A DNA stretch of 64,000 nucleotides from Psychrobium sp. MM17-31 (lineage in GTDB: Bacteria; Pseudomonadota; Gammaproteobacteria; Enterobacterales; Psychrobiaceae): positions 186,001 through 250,000 of the forward strand of contig NZ_JAKRGA010000001.1 in NCBI RefSeq assembly GCF_022347785.1. The letters are read 5' to 3'. Made by a program: the position numbers and the translations under genes. Position 1 is the first letter of the stretch, and each line of letters starts with the position of its first letter. The notes under the pieces are model-generated. The model was not told the origin of the DNA, did no database searches, and saw nothing but the letters and a program-made list of their open reading frames with translations. This document shows positions 53,816 to 62,612 of the stretch, piece by piece.

Positions 53816-55054
53816 TTAACTATCTCCTTCGAACTGACCAGCTTTTGCTAAAGCACATGCTTCAACAGATAAAATATCGGCATACCCTTGAGAGCTTTCA
53901 GGATTTAAACCATCACTTGCTTCCATTGAGCTATCTTCTTCGTTGTAAAGTGAGGCTGCAATATCGCCCATCGACAAGAAGAATACATTACCTTTGTACA
54001 AGCCAAGTTTCACAGTCCCGGTTGCGCTAGCAGTCAGCGTTTCAATACCTTGGACTGCCGCTTTAGTGGCTACATCAAAACCACGACCATCGTAGAACTG
54101 ATCACTAATCACCTTACTTAAGCTCTCATACAGCGCAGTCGCGCGTCTGTCTAAAGTCGCTTGTAAGATATTTTGTAGCCCTTGGCTTAATAGCTCCATG
54201 CCCGGCGCTTCATATACTCCGCGACTCTTGGTACCAATAATTCTGTTTTCCAACGCATTGGACATGCCAACGCCATTGCGGCCCCCCACTTCATTGGCCT
54301 TGGTCATCATATCGAATGGATTTAGTTTTTCGCCATTAAAGGCCACGGCTTCGCCAGCTACATAATCGATAGTCACTTCTTCAACCGCATCAGGCGCATC
54401 TTGCGGCCATACGCCCATGGTTGGCTCAACAATGAGCATCGACGTTTCTAGGCTTTCTAAATCTTCTGCTTCATGAGACAAACCAGCAAGGTTGGCATCA
54501 GTTGAATATTTCTTTTTCATACCAACCACAGCTGGAATATCGAACGTCGCCAAGTAATCCGCCATTTCACTACGACCAGGGAATTGTTCGAGTAAATCGG
54601 CATCACGCCATGGTGCATATACTTCCATTTCAGGCGCTAGCGAGCGAGTGTAGCGCTCAAAACGCATCTGGTCATTACCACGTCCAGTCGCACCATGGGC
54701 TAGAATGTTAACGCCGCGCGATTTCATCGCTTTTACCAAACCTTGCACGGTTACCGCACGAGCAATACCTGTGGTATTCCAATAGCCACCATCATAAGTA
54801 GCATTGGCTTTAATGGCCGCAAAACACGCGTCAGCCATCTCTTTCTTAAGATCGACCAATACTGTTTCTGCGCCACACGGCTCCATCTTGCGAGCAACAT
54901 TCTGAATATCATCTTCATCTGGCTGTGCTAAATCAGCCGAAAAACAAATAACGTTAATATTCTCTTCCATTAAACGTTTGGTCACTGTCTTGCTGTCCAG
55001 TCCACCAGATACACATACGCCAACGGTTTTGCCTGCTAAGTTTGATAATTTCAT
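53816..55054 (-). CDS. argG: Argininosuccinate synthase, divergent form
   Basis: 412 aa from ATG 55054, which has GAGAG upstream. Condenses citrulline and aspartate using ATP. The PP-loop is VSGGLDSKTVTKRL; HGATGRGNDQMRFE and YEAPGMELL are typical ArgG motifs. It differs from both common forms: VCVSGGLDS in place of AYSGGLDT, and a stretch NTTGIARAVTVQGLVKAMK resembling the E. coli branch (NTTPLGRAV). It stands alone, not in an argCBFGH operon, so it may be a second paralogue. Possible ArgR sites lie about 140-170 bp upstream. Confidence 0.85.
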   Translation of the reverse strand: MKLSNLAGKTVGVCVSGGLDSKTVTKRLMEENINVICFSADLAQPDEDDIQNVARKMEPCGAETVLVDLKKEMADACFAAIKANATYDGGYWNTTGIARAVTVQGLVKAMKSRGVNILAHGATGRGNDQMRFERYTRSLAPEMEVYAPWRDADLLEQFPGRSEMADYLATFDIPAVVGMKKKYSTDANLAGLSHEAEDLESLETSMLIVEPTMGVWPQDAPDAVEEVTIDYVAGEAVAFNGEKLNPFDMMTKANEVGGRNGVGMSNALENRIIGTKSRGVYEAPGMELLSQGLQNILQATLDRRATALYESLSKVISDQFYDGRGFDVATKAAVQGIETLTASATGTVKLGLYKGNVFFLSMGDIAASLYNEEDSSMEASDGLNPESSQGYADILSVEACALAKAGQFEGDS

Positions 55055-55358
55055 TTCACTCTCACACATTTGACGAATTATTCAACTCGTCGTTTTACAG
55101 ATAATCTTTAAATTTAGACCTAACTTAATAGTTAATCTATCTTATAGCTGCATAAGATAATTCAATCGCTGAGTATAAACAACCATAAAATGAATATTTA
55201 TGCTCTTTTTGTGAATTTTTATTTCAGCGGGATTATCCCTGCAAAGTTATCAAAATTGACTTAAATCAATTTTGATATAAACAATGCTAGCTTTACGTTG
55301 TACTGCAACAGCCTGCTCTCTAAAATATTCGCCCCCGAGATTAAAGAGGTCGTTTTTA
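55055..55358. other. Intergenic region between argG and trhP
   Basis: About 304 bp, AT-rich, between divergent genes. The only structure I can support is the pair of ARG-box-like sites at 55189-55227. There is no small gene; the frame extending trhP upstream to 55284 lacks family similarity. Confidence 0.5.
55189..55227. promoter_or_regulatory. Possible tandem ArgR boxes
   Basis: Two TGAAT half-sites begin at 55191 and 55212, exactly 21 bp apart, the usual spacing of paired ARG boxes. The second has a partner TTCA arm (TGAATTTTTATTTCA) one base too far, the first a poor one. About 140-170 bp before argG. Confidence 0.4.
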
Positions 55359-56744
55359 GTGTCTTTCATTCCTGAATTATTATGCCCAGCTGGCAGTTTA
55401 AAAAACATGCGTTATGCCTTTGCTTATGGCGCCGATGCTGTATACGCTGGTCAACCGCGTTACAGCCTACGTGTGCGCAACAATGAGTTTAATTTAGAAA
55501 ACTTAGCAATCGGCATAAAAGAAGCACATGAACTTGGCAAAAAATTCTACGTTGTTAGTAACATAGCGCCTCATAACAGCAAACTCAAAACTTATATTCG
55601 CGATCTAAAACCCGTGGTGGATCTAAATCCAGACGCATTAATAATGTCTGATCCCGGTTTGATCATGATGGTGCGTGAAGCTTTCCCGCAGTTACCAATC
55701 CACCTATCAGTGCAAGCAAACGCGGTAAACTGGGCTACGGTGAAGTTTTGGGAGACCCAAGGCATTGAACGCGTCATCTTATCGCGAGAGTTATCAGTCG
55801 ATGAGATTAAAGAAATTCGCGAAGCTGTACCAAACATGGAACTTGAAGTTTTTGTCCATGGCGCATTGTGTATGGCCTACTCTGGTCGCTGCTTATTATC
55901 GGGTTACATCAACAAACGCGATCCAAATCAAGGGACTTGCACCAACGCCTGTCGCTGGAAATACGGTGTCCATGATGCACAAGAAAATGAGACTGGTGAT
56001 GTCGTTGCAACAGCGCCACAAGACAACGACAATTCACAGACTGAAGCGCTAGCGCAGCCTGTAGTGGTTGAGCCAACGCTGGGTGAAGGTGAAACCACCG
56101 ACAATATCTACTTGTTGCAAGAGCCTAATCGTCCGGGTGAATACATGCCAGCGTTCGAAGACGAACACGGCACTTATATCATGAACTCAAAAGATTTACG
56201 TGCAGTGGAAATGGTTGAGCCCTTGACTAAAATGGGCGTTCATTCACTAAAAATCGAAGGCCGTACCAAGTCGTTCTACTACTGTGCAAAAACAGCGCAG
56301 GTATATCGCCGCGCCATCGACGATGCAGTTGCTGGCAAGCCTTATGATCCTGCACTAAGCTCACAACTCGATCATCTAGCACACCGCGGTTACACCGAAG
56401 GCTTCTTGCGTCGCCACACTCATGATAAGTACCAAAACTACGATTATGGTCACTCAGTATCCGACAGCGCGCAGTTTGTTGGCGAAGTGATGGGACGCGA
56501 TGATAACGGTGATGCAATTATTGATGTTAAAAACAAATTCGTTGTTGGTGATACGCTAGAACTAATGACGCCTCAAGGTAACGTTGTATTTACCCTCGAA
56601 TCAATGCGCAACAAAAAAGGGGAAGAGACAGATGTTGCACCAGGCTCCGGCCACATCGTTTCAATCCCAGTAGATGGTGAAATTGATTTAACCTACGCTC
56701 TGATCATGCGCTATTTACCGCAAGACAAGAGCACTCGAGGCTAA
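55359..56744 (+). CDS. trhP: tRNA 5-hydroxyuridine synthesis protein (U32 peptidase family, YegQ/TrhP)
   Basis: 461 aa from GTG 55359 (AGAGG 9 nt upstream; this gives the family N-terminus SFIPELLCPAGSLKNMRYAFAYGADAVYAG). Needed with prephenate for hydroxylation of U34 in certain tRNAs. The U32 signature is EVFVHGALCMAYSGRCLLSGY. Cys clusters in GTCTNACRWKY probably hold an iron-sulphur cluster. A Gln/Thr-rich insertion of some 20 residues (~ATAPQDNDNSQTEALAQP) is absent from the E. coli protein as I recall it. Followed 2 nt later by yfhL. Confidence 0.92.
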   Translation: MSFIPELLCPAGSLKNMRYAFAYGADAVYAGQPRYSLRVRNNEFNLENLAIGIKEAHELGKKFYVVSNIAPHNSKLKTYIRDLKPVVDLNPDALIMSDPGLIMMVREAFPQLPIHLSVQANAVNWATVKFWETQGIERVILSRELSVDEIKEIREAVPNMELEVFVHGALCMAYSGRCLLSGYINKRDPNQGTCTNACRWKYGVHDAQENETGDVVATAPQDNDNSQTEALAQPVVVEPTLGEGETTDNIYLLQEPNRPGEYMPAFEDEHGTYIMNSKDLRAVEMVEPLTKMGVHSLKIEGRTKSFYYCAKTAQVYRRAIDDAVAGKPYDPALSSQLDHLAHRGYTEGFLRRHTHDKYQNYDYGHSVSDSAQFVGEVMGRDDNGDAIIDVKNKFVVGDTLELMTPQGNVVFTLESMRNKKGEETDVAPGSGHIVSIPVDGEIDLTYALIMRYLPQDKSTRG

Positions 56745-56746
56745 TC

Positions 56747-57004
56747 ATGGCACTTAAGATCTTAAGCAATTGCATTAACTGCGATATGTGTGAGCCAGAG
56801 TGCCCTAACCAAGCTATTAGTTATGGTGAGGTTATTTATGAGATCGATCCCGACCTATGCACCGAGTGTGTAGGTCATTACGACAAGCCAACCTGTATTG
56901 CTGTGTGCCCTATCGACTGCATTGAAGTTGATCCTGAGCGCGTCGAATCACAAGACTCACTTTATGAAAAATTTGTGGCAATTCACCACAGCGATTTGAT
57001 CTAA
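56747..57004 (+). CDS. yfhL: YfhL family 2x[4Fe-4S] ferredoxin
   Basis: 85 aa. Two cluster motifs: C-x2-C-x2-C-x3-CP-type NCINCDMCEPECPN (residues 7-20) and C-x2-C-x8-C-x3-C type around LCTECVGHYDKPTCIAVCP, with the 8-residue insertion typical of the YfhL/Alvin group. Only 2 nt separate it from trhP, so it is co-translated and a plausible electron donor for it. Confidence 0.93.
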   Translation: MALKILSNCINCDMCEPECPNQAISYGEVIYEIDPDLCTECVGHYDKPTCIAVCPIDCIEVDPERVESQDSLYEKFVAIHHSDLI

Positions 57005-57007
57005 TCC

Positions 57008-57094
57008 ATACCAATTCTAGCGCGGTTTTACGCCTTAAATTGCTGATATTTTGAATGATGTTTACTTTTCAAAATTATGCGCTAGAATCAATAT
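57008..57094. repeat. Short inverted-repeat element, ATACCAAT type
   Basis: ATACCAATTCTAGCGC (57008-57023) is mirrored by GCGCTAGAATCAATAT (57079-57094), 13 of 16 positions. Same terminal ATACCAAT as the element at 5232-5393. It begins 4 nt after the yfhL stop, so it may also shape the transcript end. Confidence 0.5.
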
Positions 57095-57198
57095 GCTTGT
57101 TATTTAGGCAGTTCACTTGATAGCCAATATAAAATAGCGAGTTTGAATAGTGCAGCGGTTGCCTATTCAATCAATATATAAAATGGAGAATGGCTATT

Positions 57199-57405
57199 AT
57201 GGCTACAATGACAGGTCGCGTTAAGTGGTTTAATGAAAAGAAAGGCTTTGGCTTTATTGAACGCTCAGGTGGCTCAGATGTATTTGTTCACTTTAGAGCA
57301 ATTCAAGGCGAAGGTTTCAAAACACTAGCCGACGGTCAAGAAGTTCAGTTTGAAGTAGAAGACGGTCCTAAAGGTCCACAAGCACTCAATGTAACTGCAC
57401 TTTAA
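57199..57405 (+). CDS. Cold-shock protein (CspA family)
   Basis: 68 aa single cold-shock domain. RNP1 KGFGFI and RNP2 DVFVHF are intact, followed by [22 protein letters not shown] chaperone and single-stranded nucleic-acid binder. Start ATG 57199 is taken because GGAG lies 10 nt upstream; the ATG at 57190 is too close to it. Monocistronic with its own terminator. Confidence 0.95.
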   Translation: MATMTGRVKWFNEKKGFGFIERSGGSDVFVHFRAIQGEGFKTLADGQEVQFEVEDGPKGPQALNVTAL

Positions 57406-57437
57406 AAATTAGCCATTACGGTTAATTTAGAATAACT

Positions 57438-57466
57438 GGCTACCTTTTTGGTGGCCTTTATTTTTT
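57438..57466 (+). terminator. Terminator of the cold-shock gene
   Basis: GGCTACC/GGTGGCC (one T-G pair) with a TTTTT loop, followed by TTTATTTTTT. Confidence 0.8.
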
Positions 57467-57585
57467 GTTCACACTTCCTTTACCCGCCCTTGATTTTGGT
57501 TGACTTTTTCCACCAAAAATCTACAATTTAGCGCTTTTTGTAGGCATTTGCCCTACAACCCATTCCCAAACTAAAGAAACTAATC

Positions 57586-59115
57586 ATGCTCAAGCTACAC
57601 ATTAATAAAGTAGTTAGCCTTAAGGCTGATATACTCTCGGGCCTCACGGTTGCCCTCGCCCTAGTGCCAGAAGCCGTTGCCTTTGCCTTTGTGGCAAATG
57701 TTGATCCTATCGTTGGTCTATATGCCGCCTTTATGGTGGGCTTGATCACTTCTATCTTCGGCGGTCGTCCGGGCATGATTTCTGGTGCAACTGGCGCTAT
57801 GGCTGTTGTAATGGTGTCGTTAGTGGTCGAACACAGTGTGCAATATCTCTTTGCTGCCGTTGTGCTCACGGGTATCTTACAACTTCTGTTTGGGGTGTTT
57901 AAACTCGGTAAGTTTATTCGGATGGTACCGCATCCAGTAATGCTTGGGTTTGTAAACGGCTTGGCGATTGTTATTTTCTTAGCTCAGCTAGGACAATTTA
58001 AAGTTGCCGATGAAAACGGTGTAATGCAATGGATGCAAGGCGAAATGCTCTACACCATGCTTGGCTTAGTTGCGCTAACGATGGTAATCATTCACTTCTT
58101 GCCTAAGTTAACCAAAGCAGTACCTTCTGCCCTTGCTGCCATCGTAATAGTATCACTGACAGTAATTGGCCTTGATATAGAAACCAAAGTCGTTGGTGAT
58201 GTAGCATCGATTGCAGGTGAATTGCCTAGCTTTATCATTCCTGATGTACCATTTACGTGGGAAACACTAATGATTATTTTACCGTACTCGCTGATTTTAG
58301 CGGCTATCGGTTTAATTGAATCTTTATTAACCCTAACGCTAATTGACGAGTTAACGCAAACGCGCGGCCAAAGTAACAAAGAATGTGTGGCGCAAGGTCT
58401 TGCGAATACTACGAACGGTTTCTTCGGCGGCATGGGTGGTTGTGCGATGATCGGCCAATCGATGATCAACGTAAACTCTGGCGGCCGTGGTCGTGCATCG
58501 GGTATTACAGCATCACTTGCCCTACTTGGATTCATCTTATTTGCTTCGGGTTTAATCGAGCAAATCCCATTAGCGGCACTTATCGGTGTTATGTTTATCG
58601 TTGTTATTGCCACCTTTGAATGGTCAAGCTTCCGCGCGCTTAAGAAGATCCCTAAATCAGACGCCTTTATTCTGATCTTAGTATCAGGCGTAACAGTAGC
58701 AACTGACTTAGCAATCGCTGTAATCGTTGGTGTGATTGTATCGGCATTAGTATTTGCTTGGGAGCACGCTAAACACGTACTCGTTAAGCGTTCAACCGAC
58801 GACAACGGCTCAACCGTTTACCAAGTTGAAGGTCCATTGTTCTTCGGCGCAATTAGCGATTTCAAATCGCAATTTAAAGTTGAAGAAGACGCTGGCGATG
58901 TGATTATCGACTTTGAAAAATCACGCGTCTATGACCACTCTGGTATCGAAGCTATCGACGCATTAGCAGAGCGCTACGGCAAAGCGGGTAAAAAATTACA
59001 CCTGCGTCACCTAAGCCCAGAGTGTAAAGAGTTATTCACTAAGGCAAGTGACTGTGTTGAAGTTAACGTGATGGAAGATCCAACGTATCACGTAGCAACA
59101 GATAAGCTTTCTTAA
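57586..59115 (+). CDS. SulP family inorganic anion transporter
   Basis: 509 aa. Membrane domain with about 12-14 helices (residues ~10-400): [49 protein letters not shown] and the conserved [23 protein letters not shown]. The C-terminal STAS domain (~415-500) contains [20 protein letters not shown]. The family carries sulphate, bicarbonate or other anions, often with Na+; the substrate is not decided by sequence alone. Monocistronic. Confidence 0.93.
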   Translation: MLKLHINKVVSLKADILSGLTVALALVPEAVAFAFVANVDPIVGLYAAFMVGLITSIFGGRPGMISGATGAMAVVMVSLVVEHSVQYLFAAVVLTGILQLLFGVFKLGKFIRMVPHPVMLGFVNGLAIVIFLAQLGQFKVADENGVMQWMQGEMLYTMLGLVALTMVIIHFLPKLTKAVPSALAAIVIVSLTVIGLDIETKVVGDVASIAGELPSFIIPDVPFTWETLMIILPYSLILAAIGLIESLLTLTLIDELTQTRGQSNKECVAQGLANTTNGFFGGMGGCAMIGQSMINVNSGGRGRASGITASLALLGFILFASGLIEQIPLAALIGVMFIVVIATFEWSSFRALKKIPKSDAFILILVSGVTVATDLAIAVIVGVIVSALVFAWEHAKHVLVKRSTDDNGSTVYQVEGPLFFGAISDFKSQFKVEEDAGDVIIDFEKSRVYDHSGIEAIDALAERYGKAGKKLHLRHLSPECKELFTKASDCVEVNVMEDPTYHVATDKLS

Positions 59116-59120
59116 AAGCC

Positions 59121-59158
59121 AAAAAGCCAGTGCGGTAATAAACACCCACTGGCTTTTT
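59121..59158 (+). terminator. Terminator of the SulP gene
   Basis: AAAAAGCCAGTG (59121-59132) and CACTGGCTTTTT (59147-59158), 12-bp stem. Confidence 0.88.
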
Positions 59159-59170
59159 ACTGAGCTAAAA

Positions 59171-59659
59171 ATGCTATCCACTCAACTACAATCAGACTTA
59201 CTCACCACAGTAGAAAACTGTTACGCCAAAGCTGAAAGCAAACTCAGTCGCACCTTCCCCAGACCTCAAGTGTTATTCAATCAGCGGGGAAAGATCGCCG
59301 GCAGTGCACTGCTGCAGAAAAACACCCTCAAATTCCATCCAGCCATTTATCAGCAAAACATCGAGCACTTTCTTTACCACGTCGTGCCTCACGAAATCGC
59401 CCATTTATTAGTGTGGCAAATTTATGGGAAAACGGCCCCCCATGGCAGGGAGTGGCAGCACATGATGATCAATGTTTTTGAACGCCCACCTCATCGCACT
59501 CATCAATATAATATCGATGACATTGGTATTAAGCACTTTGATTATTTTTGTGATTGTGGCGAGGTGAAATTGACGATAAGGCGTCACAACAAGGTATTAA
59601 AAGGGGCAATTTACCGCTGTCGCCGCTGCGGTAATGATTTACAGATCAAAACCGCATAA
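59171..59659 (+). CDS. sprT: SprT family zinc metalloprotease
   Basis: 162 aa. The HExxH site is HEIAH (in VVPHEIAHLLVW) with a third ligand His downstream in PHGREWQHMMINVF. A C-terminal zinc ribbon C-x-C...C-x2-C (FCDCGEVKL; YRCRRCGN) follows. Related to eukaryotic SPRTN, which degrades DNA-protein crosslinks; the role in bacteria is not settled. Starts 55 bp after the SulP gene behind its terminator. Confidence 0.92.
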   Translation: MLSTQLQSDLLTTVENCYAKAESKLSRTFPRPQVLFNQRGKIAGSALLQKNTLKFHPAIYQQNIEHFLYHVVPHEIAHLLVWQIYGKTAPHGREWQHMMINVFERPPHRTHQYNIDDIGIKHFDYFCDCGEVKLTIRRHNKVLKGAIYRCRRCGNDLQIKTA

Positions 59660-59677
59660 CAACGCCAGACAGTAAGA

Positions 59678-60529
59678 TTAGTGAAGTAAGCTGTATAAAC
59701 GGCGACGTGAGCTAGAGGCTAGTGGATCGCCATCAGGCAGTGCTGCAACGATATCTAAATAACGCTTTTTGGCATCATCGAAGTTTAAATCCACCGCTAA
59801 GATCTCAAACAGTAAATCTAACGCATCGCTACTACGATTGGCCTGAGAGTAATTGACAGCAAGCGTCAATTTAACCGCCATATCATCAGGCGTTGCCGCT
59901 AGTTGTTGTTCAAGTGCGGTAATTTCTGGCGACTGCCCCGCCTCTTCTGCGAGCTCTAATAAAGAAACTATGCGCTGGTAGCTCGCGTTCTTATCTTCTA
60001 ACGCAAAGCTTTCAAGCAGTGCTTTAGCATTTTCTAGTTGACCAACTTTTACTAGGATCTCGCTGTAACACAACTTAATATCGATGCGGCTAGGATCCAG
60101 CTCGTACGCTTGTTTTATAAAACCAAAAGCCTGATTTGAATCGCCGTTTTCATCGAGCAAAATCGCATTGGCTTTTAGCAACAAGTCATCTTCTGGTTTT
60201 GGTAGATATTTAAACAGCAGTTCTTTGATCTGCTCTATCGGCGTAACTCCCGTTAAGCCATCAAGTGGCTTACCCGCGCGAATCAATACCAAGGTTGGGA
60301 CAGATTGCACACCAAATTGCTGGGTAATTTGAGGTTGCTCATCGCAGTTTACACGTGCCAACACAATGGCATCACCTAATTCATTGGCCAAGGTCGCTAA
60401 GTCATGTGACATCGCTTTGCCCGCTTCATCGCGCGGTGAATAAAGCTCAACAGCAATTAACTGCTCTGGCGAGGTTTCAATAAGCGTGGTTTGAAAATTT
60501 TCAATGGTTAATTCAACGATGTTAGACAT
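59678..60529 (-). CDS. cnoX: CnoX (YbbN)-like thioredoxin-fold co-chaperone with TPR domain
   Basis: 283 aa from ATG 60529 (GAGAAAG upstream). Thioredoxin-like domain (~1-110) with VPTLVLIRAGKPLDG, then TPR-like helices (~115-280: AFGFIKQAYELDPSRIDIKLCYSEIL). The position of the CxxC site reads YSPRDEAGKAM with no cysteine, so it cannot be a thioredoxin-type reductase; a single Cys remains in VNCDEQPQ. Family members hold clients for GroEL/DnaK and protect against bleach-type oxidation. Convergent with sprT. Confidence 0.88.
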   Translation of the reverse strand: MSNIVELTIENFQTTLIETSPEQLIAVELYSPRDEAGKAMSHDLATLANELGDAIVLARVNCDEQPQITQQFGVQSVPTLVLIRAGKPLDGLTGVTPIEQIKELLFKYLPKPEDDLLLKANAILLDENGDSNQAFGFIKQAYELDPSRIDIKLCYSEILVKVGQLENAKALLESFALEDKNASYQRIVSLLELAEEAGQSPEITALEQQLAATPDDMAVKLTLAVNYSQANRSSDALDLLFEILAVDLNFDDAKKRYLDIVAALPDGDPLASSSRRRLYSLLH

Positions 60530-60658
60530 GTGCTTTCTCAATAAACGGGATTAATCAGTTATTTGCGGCCATTTCATCATTTTTCAAGCCATTATTTTTT
60601 TATTGTTTGATTACTGCTAGTATTGCACCCACTCAATTAGAATTATTACTCTAAATTT

Positions 60659-61192
60659 ATGAATTTATACCTTCGTCTGTTTTACTTATTACTGTGGGAG
60701 ATTCCCCGCAATAAAATCCGTCAATCGATTACTGCCACCAGTAAATACCAGTTTAGAGCACTGCCGCTAGACATCGATATTAACGCGCACCTTACCAATT
60801 CACGCTACCTAGCCTTAATGGATTTGGCCCGCACCAAAATGATTTCAGACAGCGGCATGTTCAAACAAATCATGAAACGCAAATGGCTGCCAGTAGTAAG
60901 CTCAACGGAAATCACCTTTATTAAAGATGTCCGTCCGTGGCAAAAATGCACCATCGAGTCGCGACTAGTCTGTTGGGATGAAAAATACTTTTATATGGAA
61001 CAACGCTTTGTGAGTGGCGATACCATTCATGCTATCGCCCACTTGCGCGGACTATTCGTTCACAAACGCAAACCTGTGCCAAGCCAAAAATTGATGGAAT
61101 TAGCGGGTGAACCTGATTTAGTATCACCTGAGCCACCAGCGCATATTCAGCACTGGAAAGCGTTGTTAGAAGCTAAGAAAGCAGCAGGTTAA
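60659..61192 (+). CDS. Hotdog-fold thioesterase family protein
   Basis: 177 aa. Hotdog fold of the 4HBT type: ALPLDIDINAHLTNSRYLALMDLARTKMI has the central helix with the Asp/Asn typical of the active site. Strands with STEITFIKDVRPWQKCTIESRLVCWDEKYFYMEQRF follow. An N-terminal hydrophobic segment (LYLRLFYLLLWEI) suggests membrane association. Probably acts on acyl-CoA; substrate unknown. Its end overlaps the end of the convergent 141-aa gene by 4 bp. Confidence 0.85.
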   Translation: MNLYLRLFYLLLWEIPRNKIRQSITATSKYQFRALPLDIDINAHLTNSRYLALMDLARTKMISDSGMFKQIMKRKWLPVVSSTEITFIKDVRPWQKCTIESRLVCWDEKYFYMEQRFVSGDTIHAIAHLRGLFVHKRKPVPSQKLMELAGEPDLVSPEPPAHIQHWKALLEAKKAAG

Positions 61193-61614
61193 TCGCGACT
61201 CTTTAGCATTTCATCGATATGTTGAGCGAGTTTTTGCAAATCACTCGCTCGAAACGTCGTACTAAAAAACTCTAATCGCTGTCCTTGTATGGTCACTAAC
61301 TCGATATGGCTAGCCGTATTACTACTGAGTGCTAAATCCAATTCCCGAATATCAATAGTGACATCTCCACCCCACTCAGTTGATTGATTTATAAAATATC
61401 CATCAACATTAACTTCCTGAAAGAATGGCAAAAATAACGACATTAATCCTTTCAACACAAGAATCACGATCACCATAAAAGATATCGCCATCACTTTGCC
61501 TTCATCTTGACCGAATGGATTTAAGTAAAGATACGCAAACTGAAAGCAGAGAAAGGGAACAATAAAATAAAACGTGGTTTTATGGATTTGCGGGCGAATA
61601 GAAAACTTCAACAT
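61189..61614 (-). CDS. Hypothetical inner-membrane protein, 141 aa
   Basis: Two membrane helices (~13-33 TTFYFIVPFLCFQFAYLYL and ~40-64 VMAISFMVIVILVLKGLMSLFLPF) then a cytoplasmic beta-rich domain of ~75 residues (SFFQEVNVDGYFINQSTEWGG-like region, VTIQGQRLEFFS). Looks like a small pleckstrin-homology-like or bPH2-like build, but this is a guess. Monocistronic. Confidence 0.65.
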   Translation of the reverse strand: MLKFSIRPQIHKTTFYFIVPFLCFQFAYLYLNPFGQDEGKVMAISFMVIVILVLKGLMSLFLPFFQEVNVDGYFINQSTEWGGDVTIDIRELDLALSSNTASHIELVTIQGQRLEFFSTTFRASDLQKLAQHIDEMLKSRD

Positions 61615-61654
61615 TCATTCCTTGAATTATAAGAGTACTGCAATATAACACAGG

Positions 61655-62059
61655 CTATTTCAACTTCATATGCGGTTGTCGCGGCCCTAACGCATAAAAT
61701 CCGTGTTTTTCGTAAAACGGTACTAAGCCCTCACTAGGCCACAAGTTAACGCTAGCAAACTGTTTTTCGCGACAATAACGCACCACTTCACTGATAATCT
61801 TGTCGCCAATACCCTGCCCTTGATGTGACTGACTAACAATTACATCAACGATAAAAGCATAACGCGCACCATCTGTTATTACACGGGCAATCCCACAACG
61901 CTTATCACCATCATCCATGGCACTAAACCAAATAGATGATGTGGATTCAACGCATGCTTGCATTTCATCAATACTCGGCGTTTCCACCCAGCCGGCTTCG
62001 CTATAGAACTGTGCTAGTTCGCTTGCTGATGGTGCTGCGTTAGTTATTTGAATGACCAT
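61655..62059 (-). CDS. GNAT family N-acetyltransferase
   Basis: 134 aa. The acetyl-CoA motif is QSHQGQGIGDKII (Q-x2-G-x-G) preceded by the strand YAFIVDVIVS, and the C-terminal motif B region is VNLWPSEGLVPFYEKHGFYALG. Acceptor unknown. About 90 bp downstream of rraB, after that gene's terminator, so separately transcribed or by readthrough. Confidence 0.9.
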   Translation of the reverse strand: MVIQITNAAPSASELAQFYSEAGWVETPSIDEMQACVESTSSIWFSAMDDGDKRCGIARVITDGARYAFIVDVIVSQSHQGQGIGDKIISEVVRYCREKQFASVNLWPSEGLVPFYEKHGFYALGPRQPHMKLK

Positions 62060-62104
62060 TGATACTCCATTGAACAGCCGTTAGATTTGTCCAAATTTAG
62101 CGAT

Positions 62105-62132
62105 AAAAAAAGCGAATCATCAGATTCGCTTT
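62105..62132 (-). terminator. Terminator of rraB
   Basis: AAAGCGAATC/GATTCGCTTT with ATCA loop; the minus strand continues into a T-run, 18 bp after the rraB stop. Confidence 0.9.
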
Positions 62133-62149
62133 CTTCACAACACAAATTC

Positions 62150-62554
62150 TTACTCGAAGTATTCTTCGTCGTCGAGCTCGTCACTTTGCACAACACCGTT
62201 CTCATCGATGAAGTAAGTGCCCCAACCGTCATATTGAATTTTGTGCTTAAACGCTAAACGAATTAAAGCTTCAGTATCTTTGTCTAAACGCTCAACCTCA
62301 AGTTTGTGGTCAATAGTCGCGTCAAAACAGTAAATGACTGCGCCGTCATCCAATTCAAGTTCTTCGGCATCTGACACTTCGAATCCTAACTTAAAGGCGT
62401 CTACTGCCGCTTTTTCTAGTTGGTCAAAATTAGCACAAGAAAGGTGATGCTCAATTGGGTATTCAGCATCTGGGTTGCTACCATCAGCTAAAATACTCTC
62501 AACAATCTCGCGATTATCAGCGTGCTGATGTTGAATTTCTTTTTCTACAGACAT
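62150..62554 (-). CDS. rraB: Ribonuclease E inhibitor RraB
   Basis: 134 aa, strongly acidic. Family pattern: [38 protein letters not shown], then [26 protein letters not shown] and the acidic end [10 protein letters not shown]. Binds RNase E and alters degradosome composition, slowing turnover of some mRNAs. Confidence 0.93.
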   Translation of the reverse strand: MSVEKEIQHQHADNREIVESILADGSNPDAEYPIEHHLSCANFDQLEKAAVDAFKLGFEVSDAEELELDDGAVIYCFDATIDHKLEVERLDKDTEALIRLAFKHKIQYDGWGTYFIDENGVVQSDELDDEEYFE

Positions 62555-62612
62555 GATTGTTCTCTATCAAATAATTAGCCGTATTATACCGCTAAATATT
62601 CCGCAATGGGCG

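Noticed and set aside
58092-58805. 237-aa minus-strand ORF
   Set aside because: Shadow of the SulP transporter gene; low-complexity composition (Ile/Thr/Pro/Ala) typical of antisense membrane-protein frames.
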